Numbered from the stretch's first letter, positions 42,720-54,076 are shown. The stretch is DNA of 64,000 nt from Paenibacillus sp. A3 (GCF_001399685.1 NZ_JTHN01000136.1:1-64000), one strand, 5' to 3'. Translations and numbers: made by a program. The notes: generated from the sequence alone by a model not told the origin.

Positions 42720-42748
42720 GTATAATATACCGTGTGAAAAGGTGTCAA
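42720..42748 (-). promoter_or_regulatory. rimO operon promoter
   Basis: TTGACA (42748-42743), 17-bp spacer, TTATAC (42725-42720), with an overlapping TATTAT at shorter spacing. It lies between the yajQ terminator and rimO. Confidence 0.6.
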
Positions 42749-42753
42749 AAGCA

Positions 42754-42788
42754 GCAAAAATACCTTACGGACCCGTTTCCGTAAGGCA
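42754..42788 (-). terminator. Terminator of yajQ
   Basis: Minus strand: GCCTTACGGA / TCCGTAAGGT stem (about 9 bp) with an AACGGG loop, then ATTTTTG. Confidence 0.8.
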
Positions 42789-42807
42789 GCCGAACCATTC
42801 TTTGGCC

Positions 42808-43299
42808 TTACCTGAAATTGATAAACTGAAGATCGAGCGAAAGATCCGCCTTCCGGAGCAGCGCCATAACTTGCTGCAGGTCGTCTTTGCTTTTCCCGGT
42901 TACCCGAATTTGGTCCCCTTGAATCTGGCTCTTCACCTTCAGCTTGGAATCGCGGATCAGCACGTTGATTTTTTTGGCATTGTCTTGATCGATCCCCTGC
43001 TTAACTTTAATGCGTTGACGCACCGTACTGCCCGCAGCGGGCTCGACTTTGCCAAACTCCAAATTTTTAAGCGATATGCCGCGCTTCGCCATCTTGGACT
43101 GCAAAATGTCCAATACGTTTTGAAGCTTGAAATCGTCGTCGGAGATGACCACCAGTTCTTCTTTCTCCAACGAGATGCTGCTCTTGCTTCCTTTGAAATC
43201 AAAACGTGTCGCGATCTCCTTTTCCGCCTGGTTTATGGCGTTGTTCATCTCCTGAAGATCCAGCTTCGATACGATATCAAACGAGTTTTCACTGCTCAC
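42808..43299 (-). CDS. yajQ: YajQ family nucleotide-binding protein
   Basis: 163 residues, the family length. Conserved pieces are [51 protein letters not shown] and [16 protein letters not shown]. Proteins of this family bind nucleotides and RNA; some (Xanthomonas) bind c-di-GMP and act in regulation. The start is GTG 43299, after AGGGGAG. Transcribed with its own terminator. With the riboswitch at 2339-2425 it is the second feature in the window potentially tied to c-di-GMP, though binding in Firmicutes is not established. Confidence 0.93.
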   Translation of the reverse strand: MSSENSFDIVSKLDLQEMNNAINQAEKEIATRFDFKGSKSSISLEKEELVVISDDDFKLQNVLDILQSKMAKRGISLKNLEFGKVEPAAGSTVRQRIKVKQGIDQDNAKKINVLIRDSKLKVKSQIQGDQIRVTGKSKDDLQQVMALLRKADLSLDLQFINFR

Positions 43300-43414
43300 A
43301 AATCAGCTCCCCTTTCGTATCTAAATTCCACGCCCTCTATTGTAACAAAAAAGACACCCTCAGCACAAAGCTTTCGCGTGTCTTGAAGCCGTATTGTTCG
43401 AATGCACCGGAAAC

Positions 43415-43564
43415 TTAAGCGTTGTTGCTGTCGGCCGATCGGCGAAACATGTCAAGAAGACCCAGCAGGATGTGGGCCAAACCGAAACCGAAAATGCCGT
43501 AGCCCCAAGCATCCGGCGTCAAATACGAGCCGAGCATGCTGACCAGGACGCCAAGCCCGGCAAA
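43415..43564 (-). pseudogene. Degraded small membrane protein gene
   Basis: The minus-strand frame ending at 43415 encodes a plausible hydrophobic C-terminus of 50 codons (FAGLGVLVSMLGSYLTPDAW, GYGIFGFGLAHILLGLLDMF, then RRSADSNNA). It is preceded directly by TGA in the same frame. Coding-like sequence upstream is spread over other frames with several stops, so the natural start seems lost. A minimal intact ORF of 40 codons remains from ATG 43537, without a ribosome binding site. It is either a decayed gene or a very small one. It occupies the 360-bp gap between rodZ and yajQ; nothing else was seen there. Confidence 0.5.
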
Positions 43565-43658
43565 TCATCCTACTGGCAATCATGTCGGCACATCCCTCAG
43601 GCAAAAATGAACAGATGCATACGATGTCCAGTATTTCCGTTTTAGCCGGCGGTTTATG

Positions 43659-44543
43659 CTATGACTTTTGAATATCCACTTGAATTTTTTTCACGTTCGG
43701 CTGATCGCCTACGACAACCGGCGAGCCGTTGACGCTCAACTCGACCGCATTGGCTTTTCCGAAAATCAAGAAAGCCGTATCGGTCAACTCCCACGTTTTC
43801 GTTTCCCCGTTTTTGAACGTCATGGAGTCGATCACCGTTTTATTCGGGCCAGGCGGCGAATCGACCTCCATCCAGCAGGAATCCCCGGTGACTTTCATTT
43901 CGATTTTCAGCTTATCCGTACCGGTAACCACGTAATAATCGGTGCCCCGCTCGCTTTTGACCAGCTTAACCTCCGTTGTCGGAGTCGGGGGCGGCGTAGG
44001 CACCTGCACCGGCTTGTTATCCGCAAGCGCTCCATTCGTTCCGTTCGCGCCATTCGCTCCGTTTGCTCCGGTATTTCCGGGATCGGGCGGCTGGGCGGCG
44101 GGCTCGATCTTTTCGGTAATTTTCTTCGGCAAATCTTTGGTCGCATCATTTGTGTTGCCGGTATAGCTTTGGCTCATGTAGTAGTAGATGACCCCAAGAA
44201 TAAGCACGACGAAAGAAATGACCATCACATTGGACGCCCACTTCCCGAGCCATTCCGTATTGCGGGTGGTCCGCTTGGTGCGGATCGGTTCGATTTGCTC
44301 CGGCTCCGGTTGCGGGATGACATTCTGATACATGTTCAACACTTCATTCGGGTCCAGCCCGACCGCTTCGGCATAGCTCTTTATAAAAGCCCGGACGTAA
44401 AAATTCCCGGGCAGCACTTTATAGTTGCCGTCCTCAATCGCTTCCAGATACCGTTTGCGAATCTTGGTTGTTTCCTGCAGGTCATCGAGAGATATTTTCT
44501 TTTCGATTCTGGCTTTTCTTAGCAATTGACCCAGATCGGACAC
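43659..44543 (-). CDS. rodZ: RodZ-type protein (YmfM)
   Basis: 294 residues. N-terminal Xre-like helix-turn-helix (LGQLLRKARIEKKISLDDLQ), which in RodZ contacts MreB, one membrane segment (VMVISFVVLILGVIYYYM, about residues 107-124), an extracellular linker, and a C-terminal DUF4115 beta domain. It links the rod-shape cytoskeleton to wall synthesis. The linker carries a short Gly-Ala-Asn tripeptide run encoded by a 9-bp tandem repeat (44028-44069) and a Pro-rich stretch. The start is GTG 44543, after GGGGTGA. It follows ymfK as in Bacillus. Confidence 0.92.
   Translation of the reverse strand: MSDLGQLLRKARIEKKISLDDLQETTKIRKRYLEAIEDGNYKVLPGNFYVRAFIKSYAEAVGLDPNEVLNMYQNVIPQPEPEQIEPIRTKRTTRNTEWLGKWASNVMVISFVVLILGVIYYYMSQSYTGNTNDATKDLPKKITEKIEPAAQPPDPGNTGANGANGANGTNGALADNKPVQVPTPPPTPTTEVKLVKSERGTDYYVVTGTDKLKIEMKVTGDSCWMEVDSPPGPNKTVIDSMTFKNGETKTWELTDTAFLIFGKANAVELSVNGSPVVVGDQPNVKKIQVDIQKS
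44028..44069. repeat. 9-bp tandem repeat inside rodZ
   Basis: Four to five units of a GGAGCRAAY-like nonamer on the minus strand, encoding G-A-N/G-T-N triplets in the extracellular linker. It is in frame, so slippage would change linker length by three residues without breaking the gene. Confidence 0.75.
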
Positions 44544-44583
44544 GTGGTCACCCCTTTCCGACGCTCAGAACCTGAACAGGGCA

Positions 44584-45363
44584 TTAATATTCGTCAAATC
44601 CGGCCGTGAACGTCTCGTATGTAATTTCTTCGTCCGGTGTATTTCTAAGCTCGACGATGCAGTCAAAATGATCGTAGGTATATTGCGATTCCCGGATGAA
44701 AATATCCGGATGCTCGATCACCTTGGTGGAAGGCATTGCCATAATTTCCTGCAGCAGCATATGATGCTTCTCGTTGGAACGGAGCGTCGAGACGATCCCG
44801 TCGATAATAAATACGTTGTTCGGATTCATTTCATCCTCGGAAAGCTGGCTGCGCACGGTCTGGCGGAGCAAAGTCGAGGAGACGAACGTCCACCGCTTGT
44901 TGGAGCAGACGCTTCCGGCGATAATCGACTCGGTCTTGCCGACGCGCGGCATCCCGCGCAGCCCGACGACATGGTTGCCGTCACGTTTGAACAGCTCGCC
45001 TAGAAAATCGACCAAAAGTCCCAGTTCGTCCCTGGTGAAGCGGAACGTTTTCCGGTCGTCGGAGTCCCGTTCGATATAGCGGCCGTGACGGACGGCAAGA
45101 ATATCGACCAGCTTGGGCGGACGCAATGCCGTTATAGTTATATTATCCACTTTTTTCAACATTTTACCCATTAATTCAACTTTTTCTTCATCGTTCGTCT
45201 GCAAAAGCATGCCGCGGGTACGGTTATCCACCCCGTTGATGGTGACGATATTGATATCGAGCATCCCCATCAGGGAGGCGATGTCCCCGAGAAGCCCCGG
45301 ACGGTTTTTGTGGATGCGGTATTCCATGTACCACTGCTTGATTTCGTTTGATTCGATTATCAT
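44584..45363 (-). CDS. ymfK: YmfK family protein (DUF3388)
   Basis: 259 residues. An N-terminal ACT-like domain (YRIHKNRPGLLGDIASLMGM, NIVTINGV) is followed by a P-loop-like domain with GLRGMPRVGKTES (about residues 148-160). The combination is typical of the conserved YmfK/DUF3388 family of Bacilli, whose function is not known. A regulatory, small-molecule-sensing NTPase is an inference. ATG 45363 follows GGAG. rodZ comes 40 bp downstream. Confidence 0.9.
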   Translation of the reverse strand: MIIESNEIKQWYMEYRIHKNRPGLLGDIASLMGMLDINIVTINGVDNRTRGMLLQTNDEEKVELMGKMLKKVDNITITALRPPKLVDILAVRHGRYIERDSDDRKTFRFTRDELGLLVDFLGELFKRDGNHVVGLRGMPRVGKTESIIAGSVCSNKRWTFVSSTLLRQTVRSQLSEDEMNPNNVFIIDGIVSTLRSNEKHHMLLQEIMAMPSTKVIEHPDIFIRESQYTYDHFDCIVELRNTPDEEITYETFTAGFDEY

Positions 45364-45450
45364 CCGTCGTTCTCCGATCCTAGGTTTGTGATTGGTTATA
45401 AAAGAATTCTACAATATTCGATAAAATCCTCCCCGTTTCAGGGCATAAAG

Positions 45451-46287
45451 TCACAAATTTTTATTGATTTTCGCTTCGGCGTCCGAATACGGCTGAATCC
45501 CCGGCGTCCATGATTTTTTGGCCAACATGTCTTCGATGGATGCAAGAATGCCTCCCCACTGTAGCTCGATGCCGGTGGAGGCCATATTAATCACTGGAAC
45601 CTGCATAGTCTTCAATCTCTGTAATTGCGCCGCTTCCAGCGGAGCGAATACTGCGATCCACGCGGGCCCATGACTGTGCACCTGGAATTGAAACTGCGTA
45701 TACCAGCCTTCGGAGTCGGCCAGATTGATATATTCCGCTTCTTCGGAAGGCGCCCATTCGGACGGAATCGGGTAAGCCGATGTCGTCACCCATTCGATCG
45801 CCCGGTCATTGTCAAGCTGCAGCCCTACCCATTCGCTCCATTCCTTCCGGAACCGGTCCTCCGGGACCAGCTTTACCATGATGTTGCTGCCGTTAACCAC
45901 AGGGGATTGCCTCGCCAGCTGGTCGTCCAGCATTACCCACTTACGTTCCGGGATGCTCGCGGCGGCCGGAAGCGTATTCTGTACTAAATTATGTCCGGCA
46001 ACAAGGATATAGTCATAAGATCTGGTTTTAATTTTGGATAGCTGCTCTTCGGTCAGCGGGGTCGTATTATCCATCCATTCGAAGGCCGTCTGCTTTTTAT
46101 CACGCCAATTGATGAGTGCCGTTTGCAGGGCGGTTTTCACATTGTCCGGCATTTCCTGCCCCGTTACAACGAGAATCGACGATTTTGCTTGAAGCAAGGC
46201 AGGATCGATCGCCGGGATGTTTTTGCCGCAGCCGCTAAGCAAACCTAGAATGCCTATTCCTACAAACAAACGTTTCAGCTTCTTCAC
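45451..46287 (-). CDS. Lipoprotein of unknown function, periplasmic-binding-like
   Basis: 278 residues from GTG 46287. The signal is a lipoprotein type (KKLKRLFVGIGILGLLSGC, lipobox LLSGC). The mature part has alternating strands and helices reminiscent of type 1 periplasmic-binding proteins (SSILVVTGQEM, YDYILVAGHNLVQN, KWVMLDD, AWIAVFAPLEAAQLQRL). I do not recognise a named family and no ABC transporter is adjacent. AGAGG lies 11 bases before the GTG; ATG 46410 would destroy the signal peptide and lies in the preceding gene's terminator. It is inserted between ymfJ and ymfK, which are usually adjacent. Confidence 0.75.
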   Translation of the reverse strand: MKKLKRLFVGIGILGLLSGCGKNIPAIDPALLQAKSSILVVTGQEMPDNVKTALQTALINWRDKKQTAFEWMDNTTPLTEEQLSKIKTRSYDYILVAGHNLVQNTLPAAASIPERKWVMLDDQLARQSPVVNGSNIMVKLVPEDRFRKEWSEWVGLQLDNDRAIEWVTTSAYPIPSEWAPSEEAEYINLADSEGWYTQFQFQVHSHGPAWIAVFAPLEAAQLQRLKTMQVPVINMASTGIELQWGGILASIEDMLAKKSWTPGIQPYSDAEAKINKNL

Positions 46288-46380
46288 TTGCGGTTCAACC
46301 TCTTTCTCCCATTCGTCTATACCAGTATATAAGAAAACCGGCCACGAAGCCAATGCGGAAAGCGCAGCAGCAGGAAACAA

Positions 46381-46409
46381 GAGAAAAGCCTCCCTGGACA
46401 GGAGGCTCA
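46381..46409 (-). terminator. Terminator of ymfJ
   Basis: Minus strand: AGCCTCC / GGAGGCT stem (7 bp) with a 7-base loop, followed by TTTTCTC. Confidence 0.8.
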
Positions 46410-46426
46410 TGTAAAATGCCGGATAA

Positions 46427-46681
46427 TTAATGATGTGCTTTAGCCAATTTGACCATTGCCCGTGCCAGGACCTTGCGCTCTTCTTCGTCGCATACGTCCC
46501 ACAGGTCTTTCAGTACGCGTTCTTCTTTATTTTCCGGATCGATTTTGTCAGACAAAAATTCACCGATTTGAAAAGCCAGCTGCGAGATGGTCTCTTCCGT
46601 CATCCCTGCCCGTTCCGCTTGCTCCACACGCTCTCCCAAAAATTCTTTCCAACGATCGAACACCTTAAGCATCGTCGCCAT
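46427..46681 (-). CDS. ymfJ: YmfJ family protein (DUF3243)
   Basis: 84 residues, soluble and helical, matching the small DUF3243 family of Bacilli (FDRWKEFLGERVEQAERAGM, LAFQIGEFLSDKIDPENKEE, RVLKDLWDVCDEEERKVLA). Function unknown. GGAGGATGCATGC precedes ATG 46681, giving a strong ribosome binding site. It follows ymfI after 76 bp and is closed by a terminator. Confidence 0.92.
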   Translation of the reverse strand: MATMLKVFDRWKEFLGERVEQAERAGMTEETISQLAFQIGEFLSDKIDPENKEERVLKDLWDVCDEEERKVLARAMVKLAKAHH

Positions 46682-46757
46682 GCATGCATCCTCCTTATCG
46701 AAATGAATGTCGTTACAACGTTAATGTTTGCATTTCGACAAGGATTTATACGGGCCG

Positions 46758-47519
46758 TCAGGTCAGCCAGCCCCCGTTGGGACTGATGATTTGCCCTGTG
46801 ATGTAGCCGGATTCGGGAAGCGCAAGGAAATAAACGAGCGACGCGATCTCATCGGGCTTGCCGAAGCGGCCGACAGGAATATCGTTCTCGATCATCTCTT
46901 TCTCCCGCTCGTCAAAGCCCGCCATCATCAACGTATCGACCGCGCCGGGAGCGACGGCGTTCACGGTGACCCCGGATGGCGCAAGCTCCTTCGCCAACGC
47001 CTTCGTAAAAGCATTGATGCCGCCCTTGGCGGTCGAATAGGCGACCTCGCAGGAAGCGCCGGAGATGCCCCAAATCGAGGATACGTTGATGATTCTGCCG
47101 TACTTTTGACGGATCATCGCCGGCATAAATTGACGAGTCATCAGAAACGCGCCCTTCAAGTTAATGTCCATGATTTCATCCCATTGGGCCTCCTCCAGAT
47201 CGGAGAACAGGCCATAGTGGGAAATGCCCGCATTGTTGACCAAAATATCCGGAACGAGACCGTGCTGCGCCAGCTTCTCCTGCATCCGTTCGATCTGCTC
47301 CCTCGAACGCAGGTCTGCCGTTACCGTTAACACGCGACTCCCCAGCTTCATGCAGCTGCGAGCCGTTTCATTCGCCCCTTCGTGCGAATTCAGGTAATGA
47401 ATAACTACATTCATGCCCACCGAAGCAAAACGGCAGGCGATCGCGGCGCCAATCCCGCGGCTCGCCCCCGTGACAAGCACCGTTTGCTCCGGAAACGGCT
47501 TGCAATGACTAGGTTCCAT
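46758..47519 (-). CDS. ymfI: SDR oxidoreductase, EF-P 5-aminopentanone reductase type (YmfI)
   Basis: About 253 residues. Short-chain dehydrogenase with the NAD(P) motif TGASRGIG, NNAG, the catalytic Ser in INVSSIWG and YxxxK (YSTAKGG), and C-terminal GQIISPNGGW. By position it is YmfI, which reduces the 5-aminopentanone group on EF-P Lys32 in B. subtilis, needed for swarming. The start could be ATG 47519 or GTG 47528; neither has a strong ribosome binding site, and both lie within the end of ymfH, implying coupled translation. Confidence 0.88.
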   Translation of the reverse strand: MEPSHCKPFPEQTVLVTGASRGIGAAIACRFASVGMNVVIHYLNSHEGANETARSCMKLGSRVLTVTADLRSREQIERMQEKLAQHGLVPDILVNNAGISHYGLFSDLEEAQWDEIMDINLKGAFLMTRQFMPAMIRQKYGRIINVSSIWGISGASCEVAYSTAKGGINAFTKALAKELAPSGVTVNAVAPGAVDTLMMAGFDEREKEMIENDIPVGRFGKPDEIASLVYFLALPESGYITGQIISPNGGWLT

Positions 47520-48801
47520 TCGCTTCACTTGTCACAATGGAAGCCGCCAGACGGCTCCAATCGAAATGCGCGAGCAGCCGCTCGTTGACATCTTCCAAGG
47601 TCAGCTCTTCATACACCGGCAGGATATCGAACAAATCGATGCCCTTAAACCGGTACTTCGTAAATTCATTGGCGATCGCTTCAGGCGAATTGAGTTGGCG
47701 CAGGAAAGCGCCGATTTTTTTCTTCTTGCTGCGCTCGAAATCGGCGGAGGCGATGCCGTCCGTTTTGACCCGGTCGATTTCTTCCTGCACACGGCCGATC
47801 AAGCGTTCGGGGTCTTTCGTATCTCCGCCGATCACGGTGAATGCATAGTTTTCGGCAATATTGTACTCGGAGCCGAAGCTGTCGGAAATCAGCTGCTCAT
47901 CGTACAGCTTTTGATAAATCGCCGAGCTGGGGCTTACCAGCAAGTCAAGGAGCACCTTCATGGTCAGTTCCCGCTTCAGCAGCTCCCGCCCCCGCAAAGG
48001 CTGGCCCGTCTCCTTGCAGCCGAACAAGCACTTGGACAGCGAGACCGGCAGCACGGTTACTTTCCGCGTGGCCTTCACATGTTGTGGCTCGTCTTCAAAA
48101 TAACGATTGATCGTTCCCTGCGGCTTGAACGTTTTCCCCGCTTGGTTCCGTTTAACGAGTTCCATAATTTCCTGCGGGTTGACCCCGCCTACGACAAACA
48201 AGCTCATATTGCTCGGATGATAAAACGTATGGTAACACTCGTAAAGCATTTCTTTCGTAATTTGACCGATGGATTCGATCGTTCCGGCGATATCGATATG
48301 TACCGGATGCTTATGGTACATCGTTTCGATCAGTCCGAAATACGCCCGCCAGTCCGGATTATCCCGGTACATGTTGATCTCCTGGCCGATGATGCCTTTT
48401 TCCTTCTCAACGTTTGCGTCCGTAAAATACGGATTTTGCACAAAGTTAAGCAGCGTCGACAAGTTGTCCTCGATGTGCCCGGTCGCGGAAAATAAATAAG
48501 CCGTGCGGTCGAAGCTTGTGAACGCGTTCGCGGAAGCCCCTTGGGCAGCGAATACGGAAAAGATGTCTCCTGTCGGCTCTTCGAACATCTTGTGCTCCAA
48601 AAAGTGCGCGATGCCGTCGGGCACTTTGCGCCGCGCTTCGCCTTCGACCTGAAAATCGTTATCGATCGAACCGTATTTTGTCGTGAAGGTGGCATACGTT
48701 TTCTGGAAGCCTTCCTTCGGTAAAACAAAGACGCTTAGCCCGTTCGGAAGCTCTTCGGCGTACAGCGTTTCCTTCACATGCGGATAAGGGATCGTGCGCA
48801 T
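47509..48801 (-). CDS. ymfH: M16 family zinc peptidase YmfH
   Basis: 430 residues. The inverted zinc motif HFLEHKMFEEP (HxxEH, about residues 66-70) with the downstream Glu region (EKEKGIIGQEINMYRDNPDW) marks an active M16 peptidase. The second, structural half contains KKKIGAFLRQLNSPEA. It is placed next to YmfF, which lacks the zinc motif; the two probably form a heterodimer like other M16 pairs. ATG 48801 follows the ymfF stop directly (TAAATG). Related proteins mature small peptides, and the substrate here is unknown. Confidence 0.93.
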   Translation of the reverse strand: MRTIPYPHVKETLYAEELPNGLSVFVLPKEGFQKTYATFTTKYGSIDNDFQVEGEARRKVPDGIAHFLEHKMFEEPTGDIFSVFAAQGASANAFTSFDRTAYLFSATGHIEDNLSTLLNFVQNPYFTDANVEKEKGIIGQEINMYRDNPDWRAYFGLIETMYHKHPVHIDIAGTIESIGQITKEMLYECYHTFYHPSNMSLFVVGGVNPQEIMELVKRNQAGKTFKPQGTINRYFEDEPQHVKATRKVTVLPVSLSKCLFGCKETGQPLRGRELLKRELTMKVLLDLLVSPSSAIYQKLYDEQLISDSFGSEYNIAENYAFTVIGGDTKDPERLIGRVQEEIDRVKTDGIASADFERSKKKKIGAFLRQLNSPEAIANEFTKYRFKGIDLFDILPVYEELTLEDVNERLLAHFDWSRLAASIVTSEANGT

Positions 48802-50145
48802 TTATTGCCCCCCTTTGTTGTCACGTAAAAAATATATCGTATCCAGCTGCACCTGGCGGGCCATCCGGCGGATCTGCTCTTTATCCGTTTGCTCCACCGC
48901 TTCGATCAGAGCCGGAACCGTACGGTCGGCACCGGACAGACGGTTGTTGAAATCGAAAGCGATCAGCTCGAAAGCCGAGTCCTGCAGCTCCCGCAAATGT
49001 CCCGTAATCATCGCTTTCGTCTGCTGCAGCTCCGTGTCGCTGATTTGCCCCTCTTCCATCGCTTTCAGCTGCTCCTTAATAATCGAGACGGCTTTCTCAT
49101 AATTTGCGATTTCGATGCCCGATTGGATCGTAAGAATGCCTTTGTGTCCGTCCAAGCGGGAGGAGGCGTAATAAGCCAAGCTCGCCTTTTCGCGGACGTT
49201 GGTGAACAGCTTGGAATGCGGATATCCTCCCAAGATACCGTTATAGAGCAGCGCCGAAGGGTACGAATCGTCCGCATACGAGGTTCGGACGCGAAGTCCC
49301 ATATTCAACTTCCCTTGATTGACATCGAGGCGCTCGACGACTTCCTTTACTTGACCGACACTGCGGTGTTCGGCTCTGAGCGAGTAATCCGAAGATCGCT
49401 CGCCCCTGGCGGCAAAATAGCGCTCGATTAAGGGAAGCACCTGCTCCAGATTCGTATTGCCTACAACATAAATATCAATCGGCGACTGCCGCAGCAGGGC
49501 TTCATACCGTTCGGTCAAACCTTCCGCCTCGATCGAAGGGATTCGGTCGATCGCGCCGAGCGGATGGAGCCGATAAGGCTCCTTGCTGCACATTTCGGCG
49601 ATGCACCGTTCCGCAGCGTAGCGGATTTTGTCGTTAACGATGGATTCCAACCGCTTCTGCAGAGTCGTTTTCTCGGAATCGATATATTTGCGGACCAAAG
49701 TTCCGCCTTCCATGGCCGGCTGCGTAATCGCTTCGCCCAAAAATTGAATGGCTTGATCAAGGAGCGGCTGCGGACTGGAAACGAAATCGTCCTGAATCAC
49801 ATCCATACGGAATTGAAGCATCTGGTAATCTCCGCGCTTGTACACGTCAAACCCGAATCCGGCCCCATACAAATCGTCCAGCTTCTCGCGGAACTGCTTT
49901 GTTTCCGGGTAGGCCTTGCTGCCGCGCCGCAGCACAAAAGGAATAAGCGCGTTTGGCGTAACCGTATCCTCCTGAAGCGGACTGCCCACATAGACGGATA
50001 ATGCAAAAGTTTTGAACTGCTCCGTCGGCAGCACATGCACACGCACGCCCTGCACCATTCCCCGTTCGAATCGTATTTGCTTCAAAGACGAAACAACTCC
50101 TCTCATCATCATGGCTTCACTTCCGCCTTCCCGGGTATATTCCAT
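48802..50145 (-). CDS. ymfF: M16 family inactive partner YmfF
   Basis: 447 residues with M16 fold features (NALIPFVLRRGSKAYPETKQ, GAGFGFDVYKRGDYQMLQFR, YVVGNTNLEQVLPLIERYF, LRVRTSYADDSYPSALLYNG) but no HxxEH in the N-terminal half, so it is not expected to be catalytic alone. It is likely the partner of YmfH, in the same pairing seen across Bacilli. ATG 50145 is preceded by AGAGG; a second ATG cluster ten codons in (MMMRGVV) is a possible alternative. Confidence 0.92.
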   Translation of the reverse strand: MEYTREGGSEAMMMRGVVSSLKQIRFERGMVQGVRVHVLPTEQFKTFALSVYVGSPLQEDTVTPNALIPFVLRRGSKAYPETKQFREKLDDLYGAGFGFDVYKRGDYQMLQFRMDVIQDDFVSSPQPLLDQAIQFLGEAITQPAMEGGTLVRKYIDSEKTTLQKRLESIVNDKIRYAAERCIAEMCSKEPYRLHPLGAIDRIPSIEAEGLTERYEALLRQSPIDIYVVGNTNLEQVLPLIERYFAARGERSSDYSLRAEHRSVGQVKEVVERLDVNQGKLNMGLRVRTSYADDSYPSALLYNGILGGYPHSKLFTNVREKASLAYYASSRLDGHKGILTIQSGIEIANYEKAVSIIKEQLKAMEEGQISDTELQQTKAMITGHLRELQDSAFELIAFDFNNRLSGADRTVPALIEAVEQTDKEQIRRMARQVQLDTIYFLRDNKGGQ

Positions 50146-50162
50146 TATATTCCTCTATAAAC

Positions 50163-50192
50163 AGAAGAAGCAACCGTGAAGATGGTTACTTC
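50163..50192 (-). terminator. Hairpin after sleB
   Basis: Minus strand: GAAGTAACC / GGTTGCTTC stem with a 7-base loop, followed by TTCTGTTT. Moderate terminator separating sleB from ymfF. Confidence 0.55.
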
Positions 50193-50203
50193 TACTACAT
50201 GCG

Positions 50204-51010
50204 CTATTTGCAGAAAATATGTTTGCCAATTTGCTTGACTTGCGGACGGGTCCAAATCCACTTGGATGTGGCCGTTATCGGATTGAAATAATAAATGCAT
50301 CCGCCGGATGGATCCGACCCGTTCAGCGCGTCTTGAACCGCCTTGCGAGACGTTTCGTTCGGTGTCAGCCATATTTGTCCGTCCGTTACGGCTGTAAACG
50401 CTCCAGGCTGGAAAATGACGCCCGAGACCGTATTCGGAAAGCTTGGCGAATTCACGCGATTGAGAATAACGGCGGCAACGGCGACTTGGCCGATATACGG
50501 CTCCCCGCGCGCCTCGCCGTGTACCGCATTGGCCATCAAGTTCAGATCCTCTTCGGAAAGACCGAGACGGTTGGAACGCGGTATGCCTGCGTTCGCCGGC
50601 GGCGCAGCGCTTTCGGGCACGGGTCCGCCTTCGGCGGCTTGCCCTCGTCCGGCACCTGCTACCCAAGGAGGCAGCTCTTCGGCTTTCGCCTTCCATCCTT
50701 TTGTTGCTTCCCACAGCTTCAGCTTCGTTTTGTCCCCGGCGATGCCGTCGACCTTCAACCCGAATTCGGACTGGAACCACTTGAGCGACTTTAAGGTCTG
50801 ATAGCCGAAATCGCCGTCCACCTTGCCGTAATAAAATCCGAGATGCTTCAAACGACCTTGGAGCTCGTAGACGTCGGCCGTGCCGGACGCGCCGTAGCGG
50901 ATTTCGTTCTTGCTGAATGTCTGCTGCACCTTCAGATGCTGCTTGAACTGAAGTCCGGCGAACAGAATAAATACCAGGCCAAGCGTAATGAAGATCAATC
51001 GTTTATTCAT
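50204..51010 (-). CDS. sleB: Spore cortex-lytic enzyme SleB
   Basis: 268 residues. An N-terminal signal/anchor segment (LIFITLGLVFILFAGLQF), a peptidoglycan-binding domain (VYELQGRLKHLGFYYGKVDG, FQSEFGLKVDG), an Ala/Pro/Gly linker, and the Hydrolase_2/SleB lytic domain with NAVHGEARGEPYIGQVAVAA, SVIFQPGAF-like VSGVIFQPGAF, and YYFNPITATS. It cleaves cortex peptidoglycan at muramic lactam during germination. Usually paired with ypeB; no ypeB follows here. A sigma-G promoter is well placed upstream, so expression in the forespore is expected. Confidence 0.93.
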   Translation of the reverse strand: MNKRLIFITLGLVFILFAGLQFKQHLKVQQTFSKNEIRYGASGTADVYELQGRLKHLGFYYGKVDGDFGYQTLKSLKWFQSEFGLKVDGIAGDKTKLKLWEATKGWKAKAEELPPWVAGAGRGQAAEGGPVPESAAPPANAGIPRSNRLGLSEEDLNLMANAVHGEARGEPYIGQVAVAAVILNRVNSPSFPNTVSGVIFQPGAFTAVTDGQIWLTPNETSRKAVQDALNGSDPSGGCIYYFNPITATSKWIWTRPQVKQIGKHIFCK

Positions 51011-51059
51011 TCTGGCAACCTCACCTTTCCCGCCTTCGTTGCGGCAACCTTTTTAAGGT

Positions 51060-51090
51060 TATTATGAGAAAGGGAGTCAGCTTCTATTCA
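51060..51090 (-). promoter_or_regulatory. Sigma-G type promoter of sleB
   Basis: TGAATA (51090-51085), 18-bp spacer, CATAATA (51066-51060), a close match to the sigma-G/sigma-F pattern GHATR ... CATNMTA, 50 bp upstream of the sleB start. Confidence 0.75.
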
Positions 51091-51140
51091 GCCTAAACTG
51101 GGAATCGCTGGGCCAGGATAACGCATCATCCAAGAGTCGC

Positions 51141-53714
<2,574 letters not shown>

Positions 53715-53839
53715 GGCCGCTCACCCCCGAGCCTTCATTATACCATAAACTGGGGTGAAGCTAAACGAAGAATGCGAAAATATATTCCCCTCCGGCCATT
53801 AAGCGGCAAGGAAGCGCTCCAACCTCTGCGTAACTCCCT

Positions 53840-54076
53840 TTATTCGCCGGATTCCCGGACCATCGGTTGAAATTCGATCATTCGCCCGGGAGCGTATTGG
53901 GGGTTCAAAAAATCTTGCGGGTTGCAGCTGATCAGCCGGACGATCTTTGCTTGCTGCGCGTTGACCGGCTCAACCTGCATCCTGACCCCGTTCATCACAA
54001 TATCGACAGTGGACGATTTCATCGCTTCGATTCCTTCGTAGACGGTTTCCAGCGGCAGGATCGAATAATGAATCAT
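53840..54076 (-). CDS. ylzJ: YlzJ family protein
   Basis: 78 residues of the small YlzJ family ([40 protein letters not shown]). Function unknown; conserved next to tepA and spoIIIE in Bacilli. Its ATG overlaps the tepA stop by four bases (ATGA), so translation is coupled. Confidence 0.9.
   Translation of the reverse strand: MIHYSILPLETVYEGIEAMKSSTVDIVMNGVRMQVEPVNAQQAKIVRLISCNPQDFLNPQYAPGRMIEFQPMVRESGE

Noticed and set aside
48802-50145. YmfF as a broken YmfH copy
   Set aside because: It lacks HxxEH but is full length with its own conserved blocks, and inactive partners are normal for M16 heterodimers.
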